From positions 2,843,051 through 2,907,050 of the forward strand of contig NZ_CP017080.1 of the NCBI RefSeq assembly GCF_001645685.2: a DNA stretch of 64,000 bases, written 5' to 3'. The notes under the pieces were generated by a model that had not been told where the DNA came from, did not search any database, and saw only the letters and a list, made by a program, of their open reading frames with translations. Positions 25,261-34,156 of the stretch are shown piece after piece; the first letter of the stretch is position 1, and the number at the start of each line of letters is the position of its first letter. The translations under genes were made by a program, and so were the position numbers. Source of the DNA: Peribacillus muralis (lineage in GTDB: Bacteria > Bacillota > Bacilli > Bacillales > DSM-1321).

Positions 25261-25674
25261 ATGATTGAAGTATATATCGATGGTGCCAGCGCAGGCAATC
25301 CAGGGCCAAGCGGTGCTGGTGTATTCATAAATAACAACGGCGTAGTGGAACGGCATGCCATTCCACTTGGAATAATGGACAACCACGAAGCGGAATACCA
25401 TGCTTTAATTAAAGCATTGGAAATTTGTGTAGCCAACAAGTATGAAGTCGTTTCATTCCGAACGGACTCCCAAGCCATCAATCAAGCCATTGAAAAGGAA
25501 TATGCTAAAAAAAAATACGCCATTTTGCTTGAACGGGCGCTCAAGCTCTCAGCCAAGCTTGATCTATTTTTCTTGAAATGGATTCCAAGTATTGAAAATA
25601 AATCTGCTGATGAGTTGGCTAGACGGGCCATTCGCTTAAATCAGAATGAGGAAATTCATGAACAAGACTGCTGA
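25261..25674 (+). CDS. ypdQ: YpdQ, RNase HI family protein
   Basis: RNase H-fold protein of 137 residues. The acidic catalytic set is complete: Asp7 (YIDGAS), Glu45 (NHEAEYHAL), Asp69 (RTDSQAI) and Asp117 (KSADELARRA). The His-containing handle of classical RNase HI is missing. B. subtilis YpdQ showed no RNase HI activity in published tests, so the role is open. ATG follows AGAGGGGGGAGTACATC. The downstream EamA gene overlaps its end by 17 bases, which suggests co-transcription. Confidence 0.85.
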   Translation: MIEVYIDGASAGNPGPSGAGVFINNNGVVERHAIPLGIMDNHEAEYHALIKALEICVANKYEVVSFRTDSQAINQAIEKEYAKKKYAILLERALKLSAKLDLFFLKWIPSIENKSADELARRAIRLNQNEEIHEQDC

Positions 25675-26569
25675 CCTTTCATTATTATTCGTTGTTTTCA
25701 TCTGGGGAGTAACGTTTGTCATGGTTCAAAACGCCCTGTCGTTTCTTGAACCCTTCACATTCAATGCCGTCCGTTTCTTCATGGCCTTCATTTTCTTGCT
25801 GATCCCTTATTTACTGACCTTACGCAAAAGGCAAAAAAGAAGCAATAAAGGTCTGTTATTGGCAGGGATTCATATCGGGGTTTGGCTCTTTCTGGGATAT
25901 GGGTTTCAAACGGTTGGATTGAATTACACGACTCCTGCGAAGACAGGCTTCATAACGGGATTGAGTGTTGTCATGGTCCCCGTTTTTTCACTTCTCCTTT
26001 TAAAGCACAAGCTTTCCCGCCCTACCATGATAGGTGTCGGTGCCGCCACAGCAGGACTCTACTTAATGACCTTCGCTGACAGGTCCACCATGAATATCGG
26101 TGATTTACTGGTATTTTTATGCGCAATAAGTTTTGCCATGCAAATCATCACGACAGCCAGATATGCCAAGAGTTTGCCTGCATTACCGCTGACGCTGGTC
26201 CAGCTTTCTACCGTATCATTATTATCATTTGCGTCAGCCTTCATTTTCAATGAGAATCATTCCGTCATCTTCCAGTCATCAGTCATGCTGCAAAAAGACG
26301 TATGGACCGCATTATTGGTGACGGCAGCATTTGCCACCGCTTTCGCTTTTTTTGCCCAAACTTTCTTCCAAGCGTATACGACACCTACGAGGGTTGCATT
26401 GATCTTTTCAATGGAACCGGTTTTTGCAGCGTTATCTTCTTACATATTGATTGGGGAAAAATTGACTTCCGCTTCCCTCATCGGCTGTGTACTCATTTTC
26501 TTGGGGATGATACTTGCTGAGTTGCCATCAAGACGGAAGAAAACGAAGATAACTCAGGAAATTACCTGA
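25658..26569 (+). CDS. EamA-family (DMT) transporter
   Basis: Membrane protein of 303 residues with ten predicted helices in two EamA repeats (LFVVFIWGVTFVMVQNALSF and the second repeat from about 145; LIFSMEPVFAALSSYILIGEKL). Such proteins export metabolites or amino acids; the substrate cannot be told. ATG at 25658 has GAGG 6 bases upstream, inside the end of ypdQ. A strong terminator follows. Confidence 0.86.
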   Translation: MNKTADLSLLFVVFIWGVTFVMVQNALSFLEPFTFNAVRFFMAFIFLLIPYLLTLRKRQKRSNKGLLLAGIHIGVWLFLGYGFQTVGLNYTTPAKTGFITGLSVVMVPVFSLLLLKHKLSRPTMIGVGAATAGLYLMTFADRSTMNIGDLLVFLCAISFAMQIITTARYAKSLPALPLTLVQLSTVSLLSFASAFIFNENHSVIFQSSVMLQKDVWTALLVTAAFATAFAFFAQTFFQAYTTPTRVALIFSMEPVFAALSSYILIGEKLTSASLIGCVLIFLGMILAELPSRRKKTKITQEIT

Positions 26570-26579
26570 TGATTCACAA

Positions 26580-26619
26580 AAATAAATCGGACTTCTAAAT
26601 AAGGAAGTCCGATTTATTT
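26580..26619. terminator. Bidirectional terminator between EamA gene and DUF6123-like gene
   Basis: A perfect 16-base stem, 26580-26595 with 26604-26619 (AAATAAATCGGACTTC on the left), lies between two convergent genes. The stop codon of the minus-strand gene falls inside it. Confidence 0.88.
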
Positions 26620-26907
26620 AAGAAGCCCTTGTTCCATTGCGAAAGATATCGCCCCGTTACGCGTTTCTATGCCATTTTGTTTCAAGTTTTCCAAAAAGGA
26701 GATATAAAAGCTGCCGTCAAAATTCTTTTGGACCTTTAAAGTTAACTCTATCGCTGCATTGACTAAAATATCACTTGCATCTGTATAGCGCTTGCCAAAA
26801 TAAATAAAGCCAATGGCATCATTGCCAAAGGTGAATCCCTTTCCTTCCAAAAAACGAACGTACTCCTCAGTCGATTTCACCACTTCTGCATCCACTCCAA
26901 AATTCAT
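26614..26907 (-). CDS. Conserved hypothetical protein (possibly DUF6123)
   Basis: Soluble protein of 97 residues, rich in aromatic residues (EEYVRFLEGKGFTFGNDAIGF; FGKRYTDASDILVNAAIELT). I believe it belongs to a Bacillus-specific family, possibly DUF6123, but cannot confirm this. The ribosome binding site is weak. The terminator sharing and coding-like composition support a real gene. Function unknown. Confidence 0.6.
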   Translation of the reverse strand: MNFGVDAEVVKSTEEYVRFLEGKGFTFGNDAIGFIYFGKRYTDASDILVNAAIELTLKVQKNFDGSFYISFLENLKQNGIETRNGAISFAMEQGLLK

Positions 26908-27295
26908 GCCTTATTTTCATCTTACCGTAAATAAAAGATTTTGACTATCCATTTTTCGACAAAAAATTCACCGTACAAAGAAATGAAGTTTCCTTATGAC
27001 AGCTGCTGTTCTTTAGACAAAACCCATGAAAATCAAGGAACGACACGCATATTTGCCTCAGGAGTCCCGTACCTTCCGTTTCAATTCACTCTGCTAGAAA
27101 ATGTGGAATGGATTTCAGATTGCTTGTAATTTTTGTCGTTTTGTCCAGAATCGGCCACATTAAGTTAGACAAGTATTATGACATTACTAGATCGCCGTAC
27201 ATTTACCCAAAAATGTGAAGAACGAATGATGCAAATTGAATACTTGCCTAACAGAAGTGGTAATGCCAACCTCTTAATCTTAGCCGATAATTCAA
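26908..27295. other. Intergenic region without recognised gene
   Basis: About 390 bases between the hypothetical gene and the ypcP terminator. I see no gene with a ribosome binding site. A minus-strand stretch near 27040-27080 contains GGGACTCCTGAGGC, similar to a GGACTCCTG motif that recurs in intergenic DNA of many Bacillus species. Confidence 0.35.
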
Positions 27296-27327
27296 AGGGG
27301 AGCTTCCATTTAGGAAGCTCCCCTTGT
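27296..27327 (-). terminator. Terminator of ypcP
   Basis: AAGGGGAGCTTCC pairs with GGAAGCTCCCCTT around a 6-base centre, just beyond the ypcP stop codon (27335). Confidence 0.82.
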
Positions 27328-27334
27328 TTCGCGT

Positions 27335-28216
27335 TTATATCATCCTCAGTAAAGCCCTGAATTCATGGTCCCTAGCCAGAGTCTGCACCTTCTCACGGTC
27401 ATACCGGTAGACTGCATCATCCAATGAACATGAAATTGGTACGTCACATTTTATTTCAGCAAGTTTTCTGGATAAATGAAGCATATCGACGGCAGACTCG
27501 ATCTTAACCCGCTGCCCGTTAGTCAATGAAGCGACATTTTCAAGGATGCCTTCAATGCTTTGATACTGTATTAATAATTTTAACGCTGTCTTCTCCCCAA
27601 TCCCTTTCACTCCGGGATAATTATCAGCAGTATCACCCATTAGAGCCTTTAAATCAATCATTTGCCTTGGGGTGATCCCTTTCCACTCATAAAAGCTATC
27701 GGGATTATGAACCTCATAATTACCATAGCCTTTCTTTAACAAAAGAACGGATATGTTTTCTTCTATTAACTGAAGCATGTCTTGATCGCCTGTCAATATA
27801 CTTACTCGGCTATGCTGGGCAGAAGCTTTTGCAATGGTCCCGATACAGTCATCCGCTTCATAACCAGAGAGCCCTATATTTGGTATGTCAAATGCTTCTA
27901 CTGCTTTTTTCGCCAAGTCGAATTGCGGGATCATTTCAATGGGAGCTTCGGAACGGTTGGCCTTGTATCCATCGAATAATTCATTCCGGAACGTCTTGCT
28001 GCCCATATCCCAGCATACAGCTACATGACTGGGCGAAAATTGATTCACAGCTGTCAGCATATGTTTCAAAAAGCCTTGAACGGCATTTGTCGGCATTCCC
28101 TTTGAATTGACCATGAATTGACCGGTAACGGCCGTTGCATAAAATGCCCTGAATAGGAGCGCCATTCCGTCAACAAGCATGAAGGAACGTTGCTGCTCGT
28201 TTTCTTTCTCTAACAC
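27335..28216 (-). CDS. ypcP: 5'-3' exonuclease YpcP
   Basis: Flap/5'-3' exonuclease of 293 residues, like the N-terminal domain of DNA polymerase I but stand-alone. Acidic metal motifs are present: MLVDGMALLFRAFYAT, CWDMGSKTFRNELFDGYKANR, GYEADDCIGT, LTGDQDMLQL and the helix-hairpin-helix GVKGIGEKTALKLL. It likely removes RNA primers or flaps during replication and repair. The start is GTG at 28216, four bases after GAGGTGA; the frame extends upstream without a better site. Confidence 0.92.
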   Translation of the reverse strand: MLEKENEQQRSFMLVDGMALLFRAFYATAVTGQFMVNSKGMPTNAVQGFLKHMLTAVNQFSPSHVAVCWDMGSKTFRNELFDGYKANRSEAPIEMIPQFDLAKKAVEAFDIPNIGLSGYEADDCIGTIAKASAQHSRVSILTGDQDMLQLIEENISVLLLKKGYGNYEVHNPDSFYEWKGITPRQMIDLKALMGDTADNYPGVKGIGEKTALKLLIQYQSIEGILENVASLTNGQRVKIESAVDMLHLSRKLAEIKCDVPISCSLDDAVYRYDREKVQTLARDHEFRALLRMI

Positions 28217-28294
28217 AATATCACCTCTATCATGATGTATATCCATTTTATCATACTTGGCCACTTTTTTAAGAGCGTTTATTTGGAAACTAAA

Positions 28295-29122
28295 TCACTC
28301 AACCGGATTATCTTCATAGGAAATCCAGTCACTAAAGCTGCCAATATAAATTTTAACATGTTTAAAACCAGCTTCTTTCAATGCAATGAAATTGGGGGAA
28401 GCCGTAACCCCTGAACCACAGTACACTATGATTTCCTTATCTCTGCTGATATCACTGAAATTCGCCTGAAGCTCTTCCTTCTTTTTGAAATGGCCATTAA
28501 CGAGCACCTTCGTCCATAGCTTGTTGACTGCCCCAGGAATATGTCCTGCTTTTTTATCGATTGGCTCCTCGATCCCCTGGTACCGTTTCGATTCTCTTGA
28601 ATCCACTAAAACGATATCATCTGGCCTATTCAATGTAAAACCCTTCACTTTTTCATAAGAGGCAAAAACTGCCTCATTTAATTCAATACGATAATCCGTT
28701 GAAGGGTACTCCGGAAGGGAATTATCAATCGGGTAACCGGCTTCCTTCCAGTCGGCATATCCTCCGTCAAGCACCTTTACATCCCGATGGCCAAGATAGC
28801 TCAGCAGCCAGGCAAACCTTGACGCATAAGAACCATCTCCGCCATCATAAGCCACGAGTGCCGTATCATTGGTTATTCCGTATGCTTCCAATTTCCCTTT
28901 TAACGTTGATAAGTCTGGAAGCGGATGCCTGCCACCATGTATCTGGACTGGTCCTGATAAATCTTTTTCAAGATCGAAATAAACGGCGCCAGGAATATGG
29001 TCTTGGTCATATTCACTTCGCCCTGCTTCAGGAACGCCTAGACGAAAACGGCAGTCACAGAATCTAATATCATTGGAAGTGAGTAACGGCAACAATTTTT
29101 CCTTGTCAATTATATAACTCAT
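28295..29122 (-). CDS. Sulfurtransferase (tandem rhodanese, thiosulfate/mercaptopyruvate type)
   Basis: Protein of 275 residues with two rhodanese domains. The first (about 1-120) is structural; the second carries the active-site cysteine in IVYCGSGVTASPNFIAL. The CGSGVT loop resembles mercaptopyruvate sulfurtransferases more than thiosulfate ones, but specificity is not certain. ATG at 29122 lies 6 bases after GGAGGAG; an ATG two codons earlier touches that site. It is 78 bases upstream of ypcP and may share transcription. Confidence 0.88.
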   Translation of the reverse strand: MSYIIDKEKLLPLLTSNDIRFCDCRFRLGVPEAGRSEYDQDHIPGAVYFDLEKDLSGPVQIHGGRHPLPDLSTLKGKLEAYGITNDTALVAYDGGDGSYASRFAWLLSYLGHRDVKVLDGGYADWKEAGYPIDNSLPEYPSTDYRIELNEAVFASYEKVKGFTLNRPDDIVLVDSRESKRYQGIEEPIDKKAGHIPGAVNKLWTKVLVNGHFKKKEELQANFSDISRDKEIIVYCGSGVTASPNFIALKEAGFKHVKIYIGSFSDWISYEDNPVE

Positions 29123-29344
29123 CCACATCTCCTCCTTTTTTTAAACCAAATCGGTCCACAATAGCTAGAATGCACGTACTTGCAGAAGGCTTCATTCTTT
29201 CATTCTTTATGGATGATGGTTTTCCTTCTATTGATGAAAATTTTTTTCGCCTGCCTGGCAATGGCGATCTGCCATCCATCCGTTGTTTTCGACTCTCAGT
29301 TGGATATATACGGAGGATACTGTAAATCCTTTGATGAATGAAAA

Positions 29345-29369
29345 GAATGGCTGCCTGCAGCAGCCATCC
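29345..29369 (-). terminator. Terminator of dynA
   Basis: GAATGGCTGC pairs with GCAGCCATCC around TGCA-containing centre; on the minus strand a T-rich stretch follows. It lies 50 bases past the dynA stop. Confidence 0.72.
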
Positions 29370-29419
29370 TTTATTTTCAGTCTTTTTATCCACTTTAGGT
29401 TTGTGGTTCTTTACTTAGT

Positions 29420-32400
29420 TTATTTCGATTGCATATTCGCCAATTGCAATACCGCATTTTCATAGTATGGTAAATCCACTTTTTCCTCCAAAGCTGCACG
29501 TAGCCCCGCAAATATATCGGCTATCTCCTTCTTGAACTCATTTTGGATGGCAAGCAATTCTTGATCAAGCACTTGATCATACATGGCAAAAATCCGTTCA
29601 CCCTGCTCTTTTACATACGTAAGGGCAGGTTCATCCAGACGCTTCTGAAGTCCCTCGCTCATCTTCACCTTTTCATTTTTTTCAAAGAAAGATTTAGGGT
29701 TTTTGAATAAAGCCAATTCTTTCTTGAATTCCGCCGTATCCAATTGGACGAAAGCTCCCGTGAATTCCGGAGATTCCCGCTCATTAGGTTCATATGGCTG
29801 TAACGAGAGCGTTTTTCTTACTTTCTGCATTTGCTGCAGCAAACCGTTTTGTTTCTCATTCAATAATTTATTCACGAACATTTCCGATCTTAAAGCCGTT
29901 GCCCGCATTTCCTGGGCGAGGTCAAAGCCTAGCGCGTCCAGCAGATTGATCAGTGCTTGCTTAAGGACCATTTTCAGATCTCCGCCATCCTCCTTCAATA
30001 CAGCCGGGTTGAAAGACTCCTTGAAGAAATCATTGAACCGGAAGAAGACCCGTTGCTTACTATAAAACGTCAATTCATCAATCTCTTTTTTCAGGCGTTG
30101 CTTTTCTGCATCACCTTTCATGACAGAGAGAATTTCGGTAATTGCCTGAGCCTCAACCGAAAGGGTTTCTAAAGCTTTTCGTTTCGTTTTTTCATCCTGC
30201 TTTGAAGCCGCAATCACATCACGAAGCAGCTCTTCCGTTCTCTTTACGGCTGCTTGTGCCGATTCAATGGCCAGTCCTGTTAAATCGTTTTCAATAAAGA
30301 AATCGAACTGCTTCTGAAACTCGGAAATCCCACTATTCGGAAGGAACGAGTGCTTAAAGGAACCTGGCGTTTGTTTTTCCGATAAGGCCCCTTTACTCGT
30401 AAGCGGAAATAGCTTCGGAAAACGGATGCCAAACCCATTCAATTGATCTGTGACATATTCCATCACTTCGTCCAATTCATCGGTTGTTTGGGCAAGATCG
30501 ACGGCATTGACGATAAAGAACATCTTATCCATGGCAAACGAATCCTTGACACGGCCAAGTTGAATCAGGAATTCCCTGTCTGCCCGGGAAAATGGATGAT
30601 TATAATAGGTCACGAAAAGAATGGCGTCGGAATTCTTGATATATTCGAAAGCAGCGCCTGTATGCCGTGCATTTATCGAATCCGCCCCTGGAGTGTCGAC
30701 AAGCACCATCCCCTGCTTTGTCATTTCGCAGTCATACCTCAATTCGATCAAATCCACTAGACATGACTTGGATTCTTCCGCAGCAAACCGTTTGAACCCA
30801 TCGAGATCGACCGTTACCACATTGCCTAAATCGGCTTTATGCTCGGGCATCCCTTGGTGAAAGGCGCGAAGAAAGGATAAATGTGTTTTCCCTTTATCCA
30901 CTTCGCCGGCTTTCGCAATGATTTGCCCTGCCAGTTGAAGGGCTTCTTCAAGTGTCTTAGCCGATTTATCAAAAGCAGCCAGAGCCAGGCTAACATCTTC
31001 TAACAGCATCGCTTCCGTTTTTAATTTGACCGTTGCTGTCCCGTGGGGATGATCAGCGTCAGATGCCATGATTTTGTTGATGGCCGCTGTTGTCGGGTTA
31101 GGCGAAACAGGAAGGACGCTTTCTCCCATTAAAGCATTGGCAAAGGAAGATTTACCGGCACTGAAGGCACCGAAAAGGGCAACAGTGAAAGTTTGCTTCT
31201 CCAAGCGATTGGCCTTATCTGTCAATTCTTTATGAAGTGATTGGAAGCCTCTCAAAGGCTGAATCAATTCAGCGGCTTGCTGCAAGCTTGTGGCCGTTTC
31301 CATTAGCTTTTCTTTTCCCCGTAGATCCGTTGCACCTTGGAATGGAACCGCAGTTAAAGGTGCAGCACCCTGCAATCCTTGCTGAGATACAACTGGATCT
31401 TTGATAGGCTTTGGCGTACTCGCTTCCGCTGTTTTCATGATTTTGACGGTAATGTTTTTTTCCTCATCATTCCACTGACTTAATAGATTTTCAATATCTT
31501 GATCCGTTGCCAATGTTGCCGTTTGATTGGCGATTGCCTCCAATCTTTCCGATTGGGCTTCTATTTCAGCGTTGATTGCCGCCGTTACTTTTAAGGCTTC
31601 CGCGAATTCGGCAAAGCCCTCCAGCTCCTTATCGATGGATTGTGACTGCACTTCCACGATTCCTTCCATGACGGAAGCTATTTGATTCAAAAAGCCTTCC
31701 GATACATCACGGGCCTTCTTTTTGATGGCAGTGGCCAAGTCATTTGTATAGTTTAAGACATATTCACCGGTAATATCGACTTGAGGCTTCAAGGAGTCTT
31801 TTATGTAAGCTTCCGTTACCTCGATTTGCAGTGCTTGTGCCGTGCCCTCAAGCGCTGAATCATGAACTTCCGCTTTTGTCAGCGTTTTGACCGCCAACTC
31901 CTTAAGATGCCATTCCAGCTGGGTCTTCACCTTTTCTTGCAAATCCGCCAAAAATGCTCGAATCCGTTCCTCACGCTGCGCCTCCGTTTTTTTCTTAGCA
32001 AATAGAAGCCCCATTTTAAAATCGGGTTGTGCTGACTCCAAGAAGGCTTTTCCTAGGTCACGTGTGGACGCGGGCATGATGTATGCACTCTTCAGGATTG
32101 TTTCCAAAGCCTCCGAATATTGGACCTTGATGGCTTGGATCCGGCCATTCAATGAATTTTTTTCCTTCATTAGGCTGTCCACTTGATGCGTCAGGTGCGT
32201 TCGCTCTTCAAAAGGAAGTTCCGACAAGACTTCAAAATCATTCGCATGCTCTTCTTCATATTGTTCCTTAAGCCAGACAAGATGCCTCTCGACCAAGGCT
32301 TTAGCTGATTGCATGATGGCATCCTTTCCATCACTGTGGCCCCTATCCGCCATTTCATATATAAACTTGCGAACCTCTTCTATTTCATTCTCTTTGTTAT

Positions 32401-33127
32401 TCAGATCTCTAACGGATGTATAAAAAATCCCATCAGGATACACATTCCAATTTGCAAATGCTTCGGAAACGGAAAGCTTGAAGTCTTGGAAGCTAAGCTC
32501 ACTCTCATCATGCTTATCGATCATGTTGATAATCAAATACGTCGGTTTCTCGGCCTCAAGCAATTCTTTCGTGAACAGGAAATTCACTTCTGATTGAACG
32601 TGATTATAGTCCATTACATAGAAAACGACATCTGCGAGATGGAGGGCTGATTCCGTAGAAACCCTATGTGCATCGTCAGTCGAATCGATTCCCGGCGTAT
32701 CCATGATGGCACATGAATCCGGCAGGGAAAAATGCTTGGAACTTATGGTTATTGCCGAAACGGAATCTCCGTCTTTGGCAAATTTCTTGACCTCTTTAAA
32801 ATCATATGGTGCAGGAAATAAAACGGGCGGCTGATTATGATAAAAGACTTTGGCATAGTCTTCCCCTTTTTGCACTTTAACCGTATTGGCACTCGTTGGA
32901 ATCGGTGAAGAAGGCAATACTTGTTCATCAAGCAGAAAATTGATCATACTTGATTTTCCTGCTGAAAAATGCCCGCAAAAAGCGATGATGAATTCCTCAT
33001 TATTCACTTTCATGATTAACTGCTTCAGCTTATCAGCGTTGCCTGTATCTCCTGCCGATTGAAATTTCTCATACATCGCAGTCAAAATTCCCAATTTGGA
33101 CTGTTGTTTAACTGTTTCTTGAATCAT
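29420..33127 (-). CDS. dynA: Dynamin-like membrane-fusion GTPase DynA
   Basis: Very large protein of 1235 residues with two fused dynamin units. P-loops are GHFSAGKSS at 52-60 and GAFSAGKSS near 655; each is followed by a switch II motif (DTPGID and DTPGAD) and N/TKxD-like sites (NMIDKHDE; NAVDLAQ). Long helical stalk regions separate them. B. subtilis DynA (YpbR, about 1190 residues) tethers and fuses membranes and helps withstand membrane stress and phage. This copy is about 40 residues longer. ATG follows AAGGGGTATGGATTC. Confidence 0.95.
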   Translation of the reverse strand: MIQETVKQQSKLGILTAMYEKFQSAGDTGNADKLKQLIMKVNNEEFIIAFCGHFSAGKSSMINFLLDEQVLPSSPIPTSANTVKVQKGEDYAKVFYHNQPPVLFPAPYDFKEVKKFAKDGDSVSAITISSKHFSLPDSCAIMDTPGIDSTDDAHRVSTESALHLADVVFYVMDYNHVQSEVNFLFTKELLEAEKPTYLIINMIDKHDESELSFQDFKLSVSEAFANWNVYPDGIFYTSVRDLNNKENEIEEVRKFIYEMADRGHSDGKDAIMQSAKALVERHLVWLKEQYEEEHANDFEVLSELPFEERTHLTHQVDSLMKEKNSLNGRIQAIKVQYSEALETILKSAYIMPASTRDLGKAFLESAQPDFKMGLLFAKKKTEAQREERIRAFLADLQEKVKTQLEWHLKELAVKTLTKAEVHDSALEGTAQALQIEVTEAYIKDSLKPQVDITGEYVLNYTNDLATAIKKKARDVSEGFLNQIASVMEGIVEVQSQSIDKELEGFAEFAEALKVTAAINAEIEAQSERLEAIANQTATLATDQDIENLLSQWNDEEKNITVKIMKTAEASTPKPIKDPVVSQQGLQGAAPLTAVPFQGATDLRGKEKLMETATSLQQAAELIQPLRGFQSLHKELTDKANRLEKQTFTVALFGAFSAGKSSFANALMGESVLPVSPNPTTAAINKIMASDADHPHGTATVKLKTEAMLLEDVSLALAAFDKSAKTLEEALQLAGQIIAKAGEVDKGKTHLSFLRAFHQGMPEHKADLGNVVTVDLDGFKRFAAEESKSCLVDLIELRYDCEMTKQGMVLVDTPGADSINARHTGAAFEYIKNSDAILFVTYYNHPFSRADREFLIQLGRVKDSFAMDKMFFIVNAVDLAQTTDELDEVMEYVTDQLNGFGIRFPKLFPLTSKGALSEKQTPGSFKHSFLPNSGISEFQKQFDFFIENDLTGLAIESAQAAVKRTEELLRDVIAASKQDEKTKRKALETLSVEAQAITEILSVMKGDAEKQRLKKEIDELTFYSKQRVFFRFNDFFKESFNPAVLKEDGGDLKMVLKQALINLLDALGFDLAQEMRATALRSEMFVNKLLNEKQNGLLQQMQKVRKTLSLQPYEPNERESPEFTGAFVQLDTAEFKKELALFKNPKSFFEKNEKVKMSEGLQKRLDEPALTYVKEQGERIFAMYDQVLDQELLAIQNEFKKEIADIFAGLRAALEEKVDLPYYENAVLQLANMQSK

Positions 33128-33305
33128 GAATCCATACCCCTTAATCTATCGTCATTTTAATATTCTTATTGTAAACGATTTCGATTGTTATTCATACCGT
33201 CAGCTTTTAGTTTTACTATATGATTCAATACAGGGCATGTTAAAAAAACCACCGATTGGTGGATAGTCTCGGTTTGATTGAAAACATCCTAATATTTTTT
33301 GAAAC

Positions 33306-33332
33306 AAAAAAAACCAGGCAATTTACCTGGTT
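33306..33332 (-). terminator. Terminator overlapping stop of small membrane protein gene
   Basis: AACCAGG at 33312-33318 pairs with CCTGGTT at 33326-33332; on the minus strand a run of eight T follows. The stop codon of the small gene lies in the loop. Confidence 0.72.
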
Positions 33333-33481
33333 GTCGGAGTGGGGTTGAATGAAGCTCGGTTTTCCTTTGTTGACTCATCATAAGATTTAATTGCCTTTGC
33401 CGGTTTTTGAATATTACTCAGTACATATTTCATCACAAAACCATATGTAGCGATTGTCAATAAAATGAATACCCAGACCAT
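33323..33481 (-). CDS. Small membrane protein, unknown function
   Basis: Open frame of 52 codons: one transmembrane segment (VFILLTIATYGFVMKYVL) followed by a polar tail. ATG at 33481 has AAAGAGG 11 bases upstream; ATG four codons earlier overlaps that site. It is followed at once by a strong terminator whose stem contains the stop codon, which supports a real gene. It lies between ypbQ and dynA. I do not recognise it. Confidence 0.6.
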   Translation of the reverse strand: MVWVFILLTIATYGFVMKYVLSNIQKPAKAIKSYDESTKENRASFNPTPTTR

Positions 33482-33622
33482 TACATACACCATCCTCTTT
33501 TATATTAAGCTGCCATTAATTATTTTAAGATTTCAATGATATCCGATTGAGAATAATTTTCATCTTCATTTAAAATCTTATCACGAACGATAATCATTTT
33601 CAATAAGAAAATGGATTTTTTC

Positions 33623-34156
33623 TCATTTTCCTTTGAAAACCGTCGAGTATTGCGTATTTTCCTTTAACGCCTTCTCTTCAAGAGGGATTCTTACCGCCAT
33701 CATCCAGGCATTCAAGATCGTAAAGAGGATGGCTGTAAAAAAAGCATTGAAAAGCAAGGAAATAACAATGATTTCAGTAGCCACTATAATATAGTTTGGA
33801 TGTTTGAAAAATTTATAAGGTCCTTTTATGACCACTTCCGCATCAGGAACGACGATGATTTTTGTATTCCAATGCTTCCCTAATGAACTGATCACCCAAA
33901 TCCTTCCTGATTGGGCAACCAGAAAAAGAGTCAGCCATATCGGCCAAAGTGCAGAGACATTCCTTCCAAATGCGAGCACCTCCAATATGAGGACGACAAA
34001 AAAGCTCACGTGCATCAGGACCATCCATCTGTAATGGGACTCCCCGTATTCAACAGCTCCAGCCACTTTGAGCTGCTTTTCATTTTGTTTGGCAATATAT
34101 AATTCTACAAGGCGTTGAATGGCAATCAGGATAATGAAAATGGTGAAAATCATCAT
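33623..34156 (-). CDS. ypbQ: Isoprenylcysteine methyltransferase-like YpbQ (BpsB)
   Basis: Membrane methyltransferase of the isoprenylcysteine carboxyl methyltransferase family, 177 residues with about four helices. The C-terminal motif GPYKFFKHPNYIIVATEI is the S-adenosylmethionine/catalytic region. In B. subtilis the homologue BpsB methylates alkylpyrones made by BpsA. The start overlaps the bpsA stop as ATGA, showing translational coupling. Confidence 0.88.
   Translation of the reverse strand: MMIFTIFIILIAIQRLVELYIAKQNEKQLKVAGAVEYGESHYRWMVLMHVSFFVVLILEVLAFGRNVSALWPIWLTLFLVAQSGRIWVISSLGKHWNTKIIVVPDAEVVIKGPYKFFKHPNYIIVATEIIVISLLFNAFFTAILFTILNAWMMAVRIPLEEKALKENTQYSTVFKGK

Noticed and set aside
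26941..27129. 62-codon plus-strand frame
   Set aside because: No ribosome binding site, no recognisable composition or partner; probably chance.
29106..29393. 95-codon minus-strand frame upstream of the sulfurtransferase
   Set aside because: It overlaps the dynA terminator and the sulfurtransferase start and reads as random basic sequence.
33500..33600. 25-codon minus-strand frame (MIIVRDKILNEDENYSQSD)
   Set aside because: Coding-like composition but no ribosome binding site; it coincides with the Fur-like motifs and could be either. Left uncalled.
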